From positions 1-64,000 of the forward strand of contig JAEUMT010000027.1 of assembly GCA_016791365.1 (NCBI GenBank): 64,000 nucleotides of DNA. The letters are read 5' to 3'. A program made the translations under genes and the position numbers. Shown piece after piece: positions 1 through 10,276 of this stretch. This stretch comes from Hyphomonadaceae bacterium (GTDB lineage: Bacteria > Pseudomonadota > Alphaproteobacteria > Caulobacterales > Aquidulcibacteraceae). The notes beneath the pieces were generated by a model that was not told the DNA's origin, did not search any database, and saw only the letters and a list, made by a program, of their open reading frames with translations. The stretch's first letter is position 1, and each line of letters starts with the position of its first letter.

Positions 1-1
1 G

Positions 2-2128
<2,127 letters not shown>

Positions 2129-2175
2129 GCTTTGCGTTTACTCAGATCCGGGCAATCATCGCGACGAGATTCGAA

Positions 2176-3753
2176 ATGTCAGACGTCTTCATCAGCTACA
2201 AACAGGAGAGACGGGCCCATGCCGAACGGCTGGCGGTCATTCTCGCCGCACACGGGTACGACGTGTGGTGGGACTATCGCTTGGTGCCAGGCGATCGCTT
2301 TCGCACCACGATCGAGAACGAGATAAACACAGCTCGAGCGGTAGTCGTTTTGTGGTGCAGATCCGCCATTGAGTCGAATTTTGTGATCGATGAGGCGGAT
2401 CACGCCAGAAAAGCAAACAAACTCCTCCAGGCTACCATCGAAACGATCGAGCCTCCGCTTGGCTTCCGCAGCTTAGACCACCGACTCTGTTTGGCAGAAT
2501 GGCGGGGTAACGCCGATCATGAACTCGTCGACCGATTGCTAGTGCCCATCGCCCGTCTTGTCGGACGCGAAGCGCGGCGCCCTCGCGACCTCATTCGCGC
2601 GCTCTCGATTAGCCTCAGCTCCCTGCCTTCAATCGCGCCGATCGAAGGCGAAAGCGGCGCCAGCATTGGCGAAGACTTTGGTCTCAGCGCTCCTTCTGAA
2701 CCCGTCGCTCAGCGTGGCGAACTGGATCGCGGTTTCTATCACGACTGCAAAACAGCTGATGACCTCGAAAACTACCTCAAGCAGTTTCCCGACGGACTGT
2801 TCTGCGATGCCGCAAGAACCAAGCTAAAAGCCCTGGACGCGCAGTGGATCTCAGACCTCGGACTCAAGCCGAAGGACTGGAGCACGTTATTTCGAGATGA
2901 TCTCCTTGATAAGCTCGGCCCTCGCGCATCTCGCGCGGAGCTTGAGCCGCGCGCGAAGCGCGGATCGCCCGAAGCGTTGACACTGTTGGCCTTACTATCG
3001 TCGCGAGGCGGCGATGACGACGAAGCAATGCGTCTCTACCTACTCGCCAGCGAGTCAGGGTTTCCTCGCGCCCAACTTGGCGTTGGCGTTTTGCTTGAAG
3101 ACGGCAGAAGCGGCGAAAAAGACAAAAACGAGGCCACAAAATGGTATCGCCGCGCGGCAGCCCAGAACAATGCGCTCGCACAGTTCTTTTTGTTTCGCGC
3201 ATTGTTCAGAGGGAAATCTAGCGCCGACAAAAAAGTTGAGGCCTCTGAGTGGTTGCGCAAGTCCGCTGACCAAGGCCTTGATCAGGCGCAGTTTTCGTTG
3301 GCCTGCGCATTTGAGGACGGTTACCCCGGAATTTTGAAAGATCCAGCGAAGGCGCTGCAATGGTGCCGCCTCGCGGCGGACGCGGGGCATCTCGCAGCTC
3401 AGAACCATATAGGAACGATGTTCGAAAACGGAGTCGGGACGCCCGTCGATTTCGCTGAAGCTTCCAAGTGGTATCACAAGGCCGCCCAACAGGGCTCGAG
3501 ATGGGCACAGTACAACTTCGCTCGTATGCTCGATGCAGGTAGAGGAACGGAAGAAAAACCGGCCGATGCATTCACCTGGTTTTTGGCGGCCGCTGAACAA
3601 GGCCACGCATCTTCACAATTTGAGTGCGGCCGAATGTCAGAGCTAGGTCGTGGCACGAAAAAAGATCCGGCAGCGGCGATGAAGTGGTACAAACAGGCAG
3701 CGCGACTTATACCTGAGGCAAAGAGTGCATTGGATCGTTTGTCGGCTCGGTAG
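2176..3753 (+). CDS. TIR domain - Sel1 repeat protein
   Basis: 525 residues starting MSDVFISYKQ, the classic TIR opening (strand A and box 1). The TIR domain spans about residues 1-135; DVWWDYRLVPGD follows, and E73 in SNFVIDEADHA sits where TIR NADases carry their catalytic Glu. From about residue 260 to the end are some six to seven Sel1-type repeats (A..WYRRAA...N..AQ, A..WLRKSADQG.DQAQ and similar). No signal peptide or membrane segment is seen, so it is probably cytosolic. Family knowledge: bacterial TIR domains are often NAD-hydrolysing effectors in anti-phage defence, and Sel1 arrays bind proteins. Whether this one is an enzyme, and what triggers it, is inference. It stands alone downstream of uvrB and its codon use looks less GC-rich than its neighbours, suggesting acquisition. 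Confidence 0.9.
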   Translation: MSDVFISYKQERRAHAERLAVILAAHGYDVWWDYRLVPGDRFRTTIENEINTARAVVVLWCRSAIESNFVIDEADHARKANKLLQATIETIEPPLGFRSLDHRLCLAEWRGNADHELVDRLLVPIARLVGREARRPRDLIRALSISLSSLPSIAPIEGESGASIGEDFGLSAPSEPVAQRGELDRGFYHDCKTADDLENYLKQFPDGLFCDAARTKLKALDAQWISDLGLKPKDWSTLFRDDLLDKLGPRASRAELEPRAKRGSPEALTLLALLSSRGGDDDEAMRLYLLASESGFPRAQLGVGVLLEDGRSGEKDKNEATKWYRRAAAQNNALAQFFLFRALFRGKSSADKKVEASEWLRKSADQGLDQAQFSLACAFEDGYPGILKDPAKALQWCRLAADAGHLAAQNHIGTMFENGVGTPVDFAEASKWYHKAAQQGSRWAQYNFARMLDAGRGTEEKPADAFTWFLAAAEQGHASSQFECGRMSELGRGTKKDPAAAMKWYKQAARLIPEAKSALDRLSAR

Positions 3754-3836
3754 TGAGTTGTTTCAGACGTACGCGCCCGGGTACTTACGCGCGCGTCGAT
3801 GTTGTGACGCTAGGCGAACTCGCTAAACTGCGCACC

Positions 3837-3960
3837 ATGAACAAGTCTCCGCCGCCGGCGGCGTCCTCCTCTGCCTCTTCCTCGGCATCATCTTCGAGCA
3901 AGTCGCGATCGGGATTATCGCTGGCCTCATCCTTGGCGCCGGCGCCGGCAAGGTGACCGC
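3837..3960 (+). pseudogene. Possible frameshifted small membrane protein gene
   Basis: From 3863, frame 2 encodes VLLCLFLGIIFEQVAIGIIA followed by GLILGAGAGKVTAPK, a two-helix hydrophobic small protein. That frame has a stop at 3824 and no usable start codon before the hydrophobic part. An ATG at 3837 lies one frame away and opens MNK; a single-base change near 3843-3845 would join it to the hydrophobic frame. The 3' end runs into the palindromic repeat at 3990 and stops inside it. Either a decayed gene or a sequencing error is possible. The other frame from the ATG gives only a low-complexity Ser/Pro/Ala peptide. Confidence 0.35.
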
Positions 3961-3989
3961 GCCGAAGACAATCCGGAGGCTTGCAGATT

Positions 3990-4152
3990 ATCCTTCTCCC
4001 GCACGGGCGGGAGAAGGTGGTCGCGGAGCGACCGGATGAGGGTGGGAGTGTCCGTCTAGAGCGCGAACGTTAAAGTCAGCGCTACATCCTGCGCCTCGCC
4101 CCCTCACCCGCGCGCGATGCGCGCGACCTCTCCCCCTCGCGGGGGCGAGGTG
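3990..4152. repeat. Dispersed palindromic (REP-like) element pair
   Basis: Two hairpins lie about 110 bases apart. The left one has an 11-bp perfect stem (3992-4002 with 4007-4017, loop ACGG) followed by GGATGAGGGTGGGAG. The right one (4127-4150, stem about 10 bp with one mismatch, loop TCGC) is preceded by CCCCTCACCC. The same architecture (left hairpin plus GATGAGGG, spacer, CCCTCACC plus right hairpin) recurs at 4704-4934 and 30890-31024. Apart from the candidate at 3837, no gene is seen between 3754 and 4159. Confidence 0.75.
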
Positions 4153-4159
4153 AACGCCC

Positions 4160-4405
4160 CTAAACCCCCTTCGTCTTCACCCCGCGAATGAACCCCTCAA
4201 CCTCGGCCGCGCCGTGCGCGGCTTCATCGCGGTCTTCGACCAACGTCGCTTGATCGATCAGCACGTCCTGCAGGCCGTCCGGCAGTTCGTCCCATTGCAG
4301 CACGAGCGCCTGCCCGAGGCGGCGCAGCAAATGCTCATCCGCCTCTTTGTATTTCAGCGTCATCTTCATCGCCATCGGCGGACGCGGTCCGCCATTGCTA
4401 TGCAT
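4160..4405 (-). CDS. Small conserved-looking hypothetical protein
   Basis: 81 residues (or 71 from the internal start MAMKMTLKYKEADEHLLRRL). It is charged, soluble and predicted helical (ADEHLLRRLGQALVLQWDEL...), with no signal peptide. Its start overlaps the end of the upstream gene on the same strand at 4398-4405, indicating translational coupling. No family is recognised with confidence. The coupled two-gene arrangement and normal codon use argue that it is real. Confidence 0.6.
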   Translation of the reverse strand: MHSNGGPRPPMAMKMTLKYKEADEHLLRRLGQALVLQWDELPDGLQDVLIDQATLVEDRDEAAHGAAEVEGFIRGVKTKGV

Positions 4406-4598
4406 GCATCACCGCTTCGAGGCGCGCTTCGTCGATGATGCGATCGAAGCTCTCAGCCTCGCTGCGCACGCGATATTGCTGCGGGCCGGCGTCGCGCGGC
4501 AGCGGCGCAACCACACGGCAGGTCGAGGAGATCGCCGAAAAGCCGACAGCACGCGTGATGGAAACGCGTTCGCCGGCGCTGAACTTGGTCTGCGCCAT
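4398..4598 (-). CDS. Small hypothetical protein, first gene of a coupled pair
   Basis: 66 residues: MAQTKFSAGERVSITRAVGF, then a likely SH3-like beta region (CRVVAPLPRDAGPQQYRVRS), then ESFDRIIDEARLEAVMHA. The GERVSI....YRVRSE....R.I.E..L pattern resembles small alphaproteobacterial proteins of unknown function; that likeness is from memory, not a search. It overlaps the start of the next gene by 8 bases. Confidence 0.6.
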   Translation of the reverse strand: MAQTKFSAGERVSITRAVGFSAISSTCRVVAPLPRDAGPQQYRVRSEAESFDRIIDEARLEAVMHA

Positions 4599-4703
4599 CT
4601 AATTACCTTTTCTCGAAAACGGCGCAGCGGAACAAAAAACCGGGCGTCTAGAACTTCAACCTAGGGCGCGGGAACCTGAAAGCAAGGCAAGAAGGCGGAT
4701 GCC

Positions 4704-4934
4704 TCCCCTTCTCCCTCGCGGCGAAGGGGCCGGGGATGAGGGGCGAAGATACAAGCGCTGCCGCACGTTGCTTTTCGCGCCAGGGCCAAAATTGGCGTCA
4801 TGCTGAGCTTGTCGAAGCACGACGCCACGCACAGCGGGTCCGCGTCCGCTTCGACAAGCTCAGCATGACGCTACTTCGAGCACCGGGCGACCTGACACCC
4901 ATCATCCCCTCGGCCCGCTCCCCGCGAGGGAGAA
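4704..4934. repeat. Composite palindromic element with a nested inverted repeat
   Basis: The outer arms match the REP-like family: TTCTCCCTCGCGG followed by GGGGATGAGGGG on the left, and the inverted counterpart near 4905-4934 on the right. Between them lies a perfect 24-bp inverted repeat (4795-4818 with 4848-4871, 29-base loop) built on TCATGCTGAGCTTGTCGAAG, a sequence related to the inverted repeat at 11901-11971. One dispersed element thus seems to sit inside another. The gap 4599-4994 holds nothing else that I can support. Confidence 0.7.
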
Positions 4935-4994
4935 TCCGAGGATGCATCCCAATCTATCCGACCACCCTCAAACCACCCGCATCATGCGCCCCGC

Positions 4995-5633
4995 ATGAAC
5001 GCCCCGCCCTCTCCTGACACGCTCGCCCTCACAGTGCCGCCCGCACTGTGGCGTGTCGCGGCGGCGTTCATGCACATTCTCCATTCGCTCTTCGGCACGC
5101 CGGGCGATCTCGCCGGCCAGCTCACGCTGACACTCAAGGCATATCAGCTGACGGCGTCATGGCTGCGCTGCGGTGAAGCGATGATGCGGCGCCTGTTGCT
5201 GATCGAGGCGCAGTCGTTCGCCAAATCCGACACCCGCACACGACCGCGCGCGTCGGTCAGGCGAACGCACAAACCGCCATGCAGGCCCGAAGCGCCGGCG
5301 ACATGGCGCGTCAGCTTCCGCTGTTTCGCCGAGCGCCACAAACAGCTTCGGCCCGATGCGCGACAACAGACCGGCGACCTTGAAAGCATCCGCCGTCGCG
5401 CACCCAAGACCTGGCGTTCATCCCAGGCGCTCGCCGAGCGCTACGAAGCCTTGCTGCGCGCGTTCAACAATCCGCTCGCCTTGGCGCGCCGCCTCGCGCG
5501 GCAACTCCACGCGACGCCGCAGCGCGCGTACCGCATGCTGATCGCGCCGCCCGAAGCGCGTCGTCGCATCGATCATTATGCGGAACTCTCTGCCGCAGCG
5601 GAAACTTCAGCGGCGTTGTTCAATACCAGCTAG
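4995..5633 (+). CDS. Hypothetical protein, Arg/Ala-rich
   Basis: 212 residues with no recognised domain. An N-terminal mildly hydrophobic stretch (LWRVAAAFMHILHSLFGTPG) is followed by an amphipathic helical region and a highly basic, Arg-rich remainder ending in LARQLHATPQRAYRMLIAPP. No signal peptide cleavage site is obvious. It is followed after 18 bases by the CMD-family gene on the same strand. It looks like a lineage-specific alphaproteobacterial protein; the function is unknown. The start ATG at 4995 is the first in frame. Confidence 0.7.
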   Translation: MNAPPSPDTLALTVPPALWRVAAAFMHILHSLFGTPGDLAGQLTLTLKAYQLTASWLRCGEAMMRRLLLIEAQSFAKSDTRTRPRASVRRTHKPPCRPEAPATWRVSFRCFAERHKQLRPDARQQTGDLESIRRRAPKTWRSSQALAERYEALLRAFNNPLALARRLARQLHATPQRAYRMLIAPPEARRRIDHYAELSAAAETSAALFNTS

Positions 5634-5651
5634 CGCGTCTAAGAAAGACGC

Positions 5652-6227
5652 ATGCGCTTACACCATCCACGTATCACCCCGCTCAGCGACGCCGCGCTCA
5701 CCCCGGAGCAGCGCGAGGCCTTGTCGCGCGCCGTTGTCCCCGGCCGCCAGCCGCTCAACATCTTCCGCACCTTCGCGCACGCGCCCGAAGCGCTCGCCGC
5801 GTTCCTGCCCTGGGGCGGCTACATTCTTTCGAAGAAAAACAGCCTCAACGCGCGCCAGCGCGAAATCGTCATTCTGCGCACCGGCTATCTTTGCCGCTCC
5901 GGCTACGAATGGACACAGCACGTCGAAATCGCTCTGCGCGCCGGCATTACCGAAGCGGAAATCGAAGCCATCAAAGCCGGCGCCGATGCGCCAAACTGGT
6001 CTGCGGCCGACGCGGCCCTGATCCGCGCCAGCGATGACCTTCACAAAGCGCAATTCATCTCGGACGAAGTCTGGGCCGGGTTGAAGCTGCATTTCAACGA
6101 CCGTCAATGCATGGATTGCGTTCTGACCGCCGGACAATACACGCTGGTTTCGATGCTGCTGAACTCCTTGGGCGTGCAACTCGACGAAGGCCAAAAACTC
6201 GACCCCGATCTCAACGAACGACCTTAA
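5652..6227 (+). CDS. Carboxymuconolactone decarboxylase (CMD/AhpD-like) family protein
   Basis: 191 residues. The AhpD-like core is seen in LNARQREIVILRTGYLCRSGYEWTQHV, where the family motif E..ILR.g....s.YEW..H matches, followed by GITEAEIEAIKAG. The canonical AhpD CxxC pair is absent: only one Cys (LCRSGYEW) is in that place, so a peroxidase-type dithiol mechanism is unlikely. Many such proteins are annotated as carboxymuconolactone decarboxylase family of unknown substrate. It starts 18 bases after the previous gene. Confidence 0.88.
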   Translation: MRLHHPRITPLSDAALTPEQREALSRAVVPGRQPLNIFRTFAHAPEALAAFLPWGGYILSKKNSLNARQREIVILRTGYLCRSGYEWTQHVEIALRAGITEAEIEAIKAGADAPNWSAADAALIRASDDLHKAQFISDEVWAGLKLHFNDRQCMDCVLTAGQYTLVSMLLNSLGVQLDEGQKLDPDLNERP

Positions 6228-6296
6228 CCTCTACGGTATGCGCCTGGGCTGATTGGTCTCTTTCTAGCGCCGCGGGTTCAGGCTAGGTCTCTGCCA

Positions 6297-8183
6297 ATGA
6301 CGCTCGACAAAGACCTCGCCAACGTTGCTCAAGCCCTCAAGCGTGGCGCGCTGCACGAAGCGCTCACCATCGCCGAGCGCGTCGTCGCGAGCGCGCCGAA
6401 CAACGCCAGGGCGCTCGCCCTCAAAGGCGAAGCGCAACTCTATCTCGGCCAAGCCGAAAACGCCGCGCGGACCTTGGCGCAAGCGCAGCGGCTCGACACC
6501 GGCAATGTCGAACTCCTCGTTCAACTCGGCCTCGCCCTCCAAAACGCGGGCCGCCCACATGAAGCCGTCGCGGCCTTGGAAGACGCCCTAAAGCTCGACA
6601 GCGCACATGGGTTGGCCCGCCTCAATCTCGGCGCGGCGCTGGCCGCCAGCGGCCAACTCGATCGCGCCGTTCAGGCGCTCATGCCCGGTGTCGAAAATCC
6701 GGCCATCGCGCCACGCGCCGCCGCCGGCCTGGCGCATATTCTGGAACAGCTGCAGCAATGGGCGCCGGCCGAAAAATACGCGCGTATCTGGACAGGCCTT
6801 GAGCCCGCCAACGAACATGCCTGGCGCGCCCTATCGCGCGCACTCTGGGAAATGGGCGACGTGCGGCGCGCGCTGGAAAGCTATCGCGCCTTCCTGAAAT
6901 TCGGCGGCCGCAATCCCGCAGCCCTGGTTTCATTCGCACGCATCTGTCTGTCCGCACGCCAACTTGAAGATGCGGAAGCAGCCCTCACCGAAGCCCAAGC
7001 CATGACGCCCACGAACGCCGATATGCTATCGGCCTTCGCATTGTTGCGCGTGTTTCAGGGCAAGCTCGACGAAGCCGAAGCCAGCGCCAGGCGATCTCTC
7101 GCGGCCAACCCCGCGGACGCGTCGGCGTTCAGAGTGCTGTCGGAAGTCTCCGAAGGCAAATTGTCGGGCGCGGACGTCGCGCTGCTTGAAACCGCGGCAA
7201 AGCGTACGGACCTCATCGCCAACGACGCGGCGTCGCTGCAATTTTCCTTGGGCGACTATTACGACGCCGCCGGTCTGTTCGACAAAGCGTTTGCGTCTTA
7301 CTCAAACGCGAACCAAATCATGCTGGCGAACGCCAGCCGCGCAACGTTGTACGATCGCGAGGTGCAATCGCGTTTTGTGACGAGTCTCATTGCCGCCCGC
7401 GGCGAAACGCGACCAGCGCACGCGACGCAATTTTCGCCAGATGTGACGCCTGTCTTCATCGTCGGCATGCCGCGCTCGGGCACGACTTTGATCGAAAGCG
7501 TGCTGGCGGCGCATCCGGCCGTGGAGGCGTTTGGTGAACGCGAAGCGATGCGCCGTATTGCGGCGGAACGATACGCACGCGGTCCGCAAGCGCCGCCGAC
7601 GCCGGCTGAACTGGAATTGTGGGCGCGCCGCTATCTGGAAGAGACACGGTCTTCGCCGGCGAAAGTGATCGTCGACAAGAACCCTTGGAACTACGATTGC
7701 GTGGATCTCATCTTCGATATTTTCCCGAACGCGAAGGTCATCCACATTCGGCGTGACGCGGTTGAAACCGGCTTTTCGATCTTCAAGAACCAGTTCAGCG
7801 GCTTCATGACCTTCACCAACGATCTCTCAGCGATCGGCCACTATTACAAACAATACGCCCGTCTCATTTCACATTGGGAAGCTTTGTACGGCGATCGTAT
7901 CTTGTCCCTGCAATATGAAACATTCGTCGACGACTTCGAGAAATCAGCGCGCGCGCTGATTGGCTATTGCGGCCTCGACTGGAACGACAATTCCCTCAAG
8001 TTCTGGAAGACGCCGCGCACGATTTCGACCATGACCGCCGTATCGGCGCGAAAGCCGGTTGTGGGTCAGCGGCGGCGCGCCGATCACTACATTGCGCACC
8101 TTGAGCCATTGATCTCGCAACTGAGAGCTGAAGGCGTCGATCTCCGCACCGGCAAACTCGGACTTGGGGAGCAACGCCCGTGA
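6297..8183 (+). CDS. TPR repeat - sulfotransferase family protein
   Basis: 628 residues. Residues about 1-350 are tandem TPR units (A..IAERVVASAPNNARALALKG, A.AALEDALKLDSAHGLARLN and so on). The C-terminal part is a PAPS-dependent sulfotransferase fold: FIVGMPRSGTTLIESVLAAH near residue 385 is the 5'-phosphosulfate loop, and DKNPWNYDCVDLIFDIFPNA plus HIRRDAVETGFSIF carry the 3'-phosphate contacts. No signal peptide is seen. It overlaps the next gene by 4 bases (GTGA), so the two are translated together. The acceptor is unknown; proteins of this type may sulfate peptides or glycans, which is inference. Confidence 0.92.
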   Translation: MTLDKDLANVAQALKRGALHEALTIAERVVASAPNNARALALKGEAQLYLGQAENAARTLAQAQRLDTGNVELLVQLGLALQNAGRPHEAVAALEDALKLDSAHGLARLNLGAALAASGQLDRAVQALMPGVENPAIAPRAAAGLAHILEQLQQWAPAEKYARIWTGLEPANEHAWRALSRALWEMGDVRRALESYRAFLKFGGRNPAALVSFARICLSARQLEDAEAALTEAQAMTPTNADMLSAFALLRVFQGKLDEAEASARRSLAANPADASAFRVLSEVSEGKLSGADVALLETAAKRTDLIANDAASLQFSLGDYYDAAGLFDKAFASYSNANQIMLANASRATLYDREVQSRFVTSLIAARGETRPAHATQFSPDVTPVFIVGMPRSGTTLIESVLAAHPAVEAFGEREAMRRIAAERYARGPQAPPTPAELELWARRYLEETRSSPAKVIVDKNPWNYDCVDLIFDIFPNAKVIHIRRDAVETGFSIFKNQFSGFMTFTNDLSAIGHYYKQYARLISHWEALYGDRILSLQYETFVDDFEKSARALIGYCGLDWNDNSLKFWKTPRTISTMTAVSARKPVVGQRRRADHYIAHLEPLISQLRAEGVDLRTGKLGLGEQRP

Positions 8184-9238
8184 GCGGCACAACCGCGGCA
8201 GCCCTACTCGAACAAGCTCGTGCAAGCGGCGCGCGCGGCGACGTCGCCGGCCAAATGACGGCCGTGGATCGCGTGCTTGCCGCCCAACCGCAAAATGCCG
8301 CCGCGCTTTTGATGAAGGCGGATATCCTCACAAAGCAAGGTGACCTCCGCGGCGCCGTAGCCTTCTATGCGGCCGTGACGCGTCAGCGCGCGGCGGGCAA
8401 TAGCGGCGTTTCAGATCAAGACTTCGAACGCGCGCGCGGCGTGCTGGACCGTTTCGCGCATGAATTTGAGGACCACATCCGCGCCGAACTCGCTGCGCAG
8501 GGATTCAGCGGCGCGAACCTGCCGGCGCGGTTCTCGAGAGCTCTCGACATCCTGGTCGGCAAGAAGCGCGCCTATCAGCAGCAGCCACGTCACCTGTTCG
8601 TCCCCGAACTTGCGCCGGTGCAGTTCTTCGAACGGAAGGACTTTCCTTTCCTCGATCGCGTTGAAGCCGCATTCGGCGCCATTCGCGCTGAACTCGAGCA
8701 CGTCATCGCGACGGCGACTGGCTTCGAGCCTTACGTGAAGGCGGCGGCGAACCGCCCGCCATCAACACAACGCGGCCTTGTCGGCAACGAGGCGTGGAGC
8801 GCGTTCTTTCTGATCAAGGACGGCGAAGTCACGCCAGGCGGCGAACAATGCCCCGCTACGCTGGAAGCTCTTTCGGAGGCGCCCGTCGCCCGGATTCCGA
8901 ACCACTCGCCGCTCGTCCTCTTTTCCAAGCTCGCAGGCGGCGCGCACATCCCGCCGCACACCGGCATGATCAACACGCGCTTGATCTGCCACCTGCCTCT
9001 GATCGCGCCGCCCGGGTGTCACTTCCGCGTCGGCAACGAACTGCGCACCTGGGAAGAAGGCAAAGCCTGGGTGTTCGATGATACCATCGAACACGAAGCC
9101 TGGAACAACAGCGGTCAGGAACGCACGATTTTATTATTCGACATTTGGCGCCCGGATCTCAGCGCGGACGAGCGCGAGGCGTTCAGCGCCTTGTGCGTGG
9201 CGATAGAAAAGTACTCGCCCATTCAGGATTGGCACTAA
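8180..9238 (+). CDS. Aspartyl/asparaginyl beta-hydroxylase family protein with TPR-like N-terminus
   Basis: 352 residues from a GTG start that overlaps the TGA of the sulfotransferase gene. Residues 1-70 look like one to two TPR units. The C-terminal half is the AspH cupin fold: LAGGAHIPPHTGMINTRLIC with H260, then CHFRVGNELRTWEEGKAWVF and DDTIEHEAWN with H305, the two-His iron site of this family, followed by RTILLFDIWRPDLS. Family role: Fe(II)/2-oxoglutarate-dependent hydroxylation of Asp/Asn or lipid acyl chains. The tight coupling with a sulfotransferase suggests a shared substrate (inference). Confidence 0.93.
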   Translation: MSGTTAAALLEQARASGARGDVAGQMTAVDRVLAAQPQNAAALLMKADILTKQGDLRGAVAFYAAVTRQRAAGNSGVSDQDFERARGVLDRFAHEFEDHIRAELAAQGFSGANLPARFSRALDILVGKKRAYQQQPRHLFVPELAPVQFFERKDFPFLDRVEAAFGAIRAELEHVIATATGFEPYVKAAANRPPSTQRGLVGNEAWSAFFLIKDGEVTPGGEQCPATLEALSEAPVARIPNHSPLVLFSKLAGGAHIPPHTGMINTRLICHLPLIAPPGCHFRVGNELRTWEEGKAWVFDDTIEHEAWNNSGQERTILLFDIWRPDLSADEREAFSALCVAIEKYSPIQDWH

Positions 9239-9239
9239 T

Positions 9240-10214
9240 TCAGCGCGGCGGGCGGTTTCGGACCCACTGCGAGAGCAGCCACTTTTCGCCTGACGTCGGC
9301 GGCAGGCCCGCGTGCAACGTGCTCAGATCGGGGCTGCCGTCGTTCTGTATGTTCACAAAGAACAGCGCATCGCCACGTCGGCCTTTGAAGCGCAGGTCGA
9401 TTTGCGGAAAGTACGTCTCCCCGCCCTCATATCCATCATTCAGATAAACAAGGAATGTCACGACACGCTGGCCGCGCGCGTTCAAGTCGGCGGCCATGCC
9501 TGCCTCGGCAGGATCCAGGAAATCGTAGTGCGTTTCGAATTGCTCGTTGACGCCGTAGTGCAGGATCGATGTTGGCTCGAAGCAGGCCGGCGGCAAGCTG
9601 ATCGTGTTGCCGATGCGCGCGGTCAGGAACACCAAGACCGTGTCCATCTCGAACGGCGAAAATTGCGCGGCGCTGTTATTGCGCGCGGAGACAATCCGTT
9701 TGGTGGCGCTCTGCGCATCGTAAACGCCCGCGCGTTCAAGGCGCGATCCACCGCGCTCGATCAGCCAATCGCATTCCGCCGGCGAGAAAAACGAGCGGCA
9801 GGCCCGTATTCTCGGGGCATGGCTGAGAACTTCCGTCGGGCGCGGGGCGACGAGAGAACGAATATCGAGTTCCCCGGCTGACGGCGGCCCGCCCCCCAGA
9901 GCGCGAAGTTCTCGGGCAGCCTCCTCCCAGCCGAGGTCAGCTGAGGCGGCCAGCATCTGTACGCTTTTGTCCCAATCGGGCTTGCCGGTTAGACCTGACG
10001 CCGCGAAATGCGCGAGAAGAGCAAGCGCTTCCCCATTTCCCTGCTCGGCTTCTTGGTTAAGGCGTTGAAGGCCAAGAGCAATGTCGCCGCCTGGCGCGAA
10101 GTGCTTTTTCGCTTCTACGAGGGGGTCACCAGCCATGAGTCCAACAATCTGTTCATGTTGTACGGCCCGACGCCGGCCCGCTGCGGACCGGTCTTTCGAG
10201 GCCTTGGCAACCAT
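9240..10214 (-). CDS. Prolyl 4-hydroxylase-type 2OG-Fe(II) oxygenase
   Basis: 324 residues from ATG at 10214, chosen because GAGGA lies five bases upstream; the frame extends further upstream without domain content. Residues 40-105 resemble Sel1 repeats. The catalytic P4H domain carries H229-x-D231 in FETHYDFLDP, distal H301 (STLHAGLP) and K311 for 2-oxoglutarate. GGETYFPQIDLRFKGRRGDA is the usual metazoan/bacterial P4H strand. It converges tail to tail on the AspH-family gene with 1 base between. A 2OG oxygenase is certain; prolyl substrate is the family default, not shown. Confidence 0.92.
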   Translation of the reverse strand: MVAKASKDRSAAGRRRAVQHEQIVGLMAGDPLVEAKKHFAPGGDIALGLQRLNQEAEQGNGEALALLAHFAASGLTGKPDWDKSVQMLAASADLGWEEAARELRALGGGPPSAGELDIRSLVAPRPTEVLSHAPRIRACRSFFSPAECDWLIERGGSRLERAGVYDAQSATKRIVSARNNSAAQFSPFEMDTVLVFLTARIGNTISLPPACFEPTSILHYGVNEQFETHYDFLDPAEAGMAADLNARGQRVVTFLVYLNDGYEGGETYFPQIDLRFKGRRGDALFFVNIQNDGSPDLSTLHAGLPPTSGEKWLLSQWVRNRPPR

Positions 10215-10276
10215 CGAGTCCTCAATTACAAACGATCTGTTGTAACTGCTACACTTGTATAGAGGAAGACATCGTG

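Noticed and set aside
3753-3956. Ser/Ala/Pro-rich 67-residue frame after the TIR gene
   Set aside because: Its start overlaps the upstream stop and its sequence is low-complexity; the hydrophobic frame beside it is more convincing.
5652-6227. AhpD peroxidase assignment for the CMD-family protein
   Set aside because: The CxxC dithiol required for AhpD activity is missing; only the general family call is kept.
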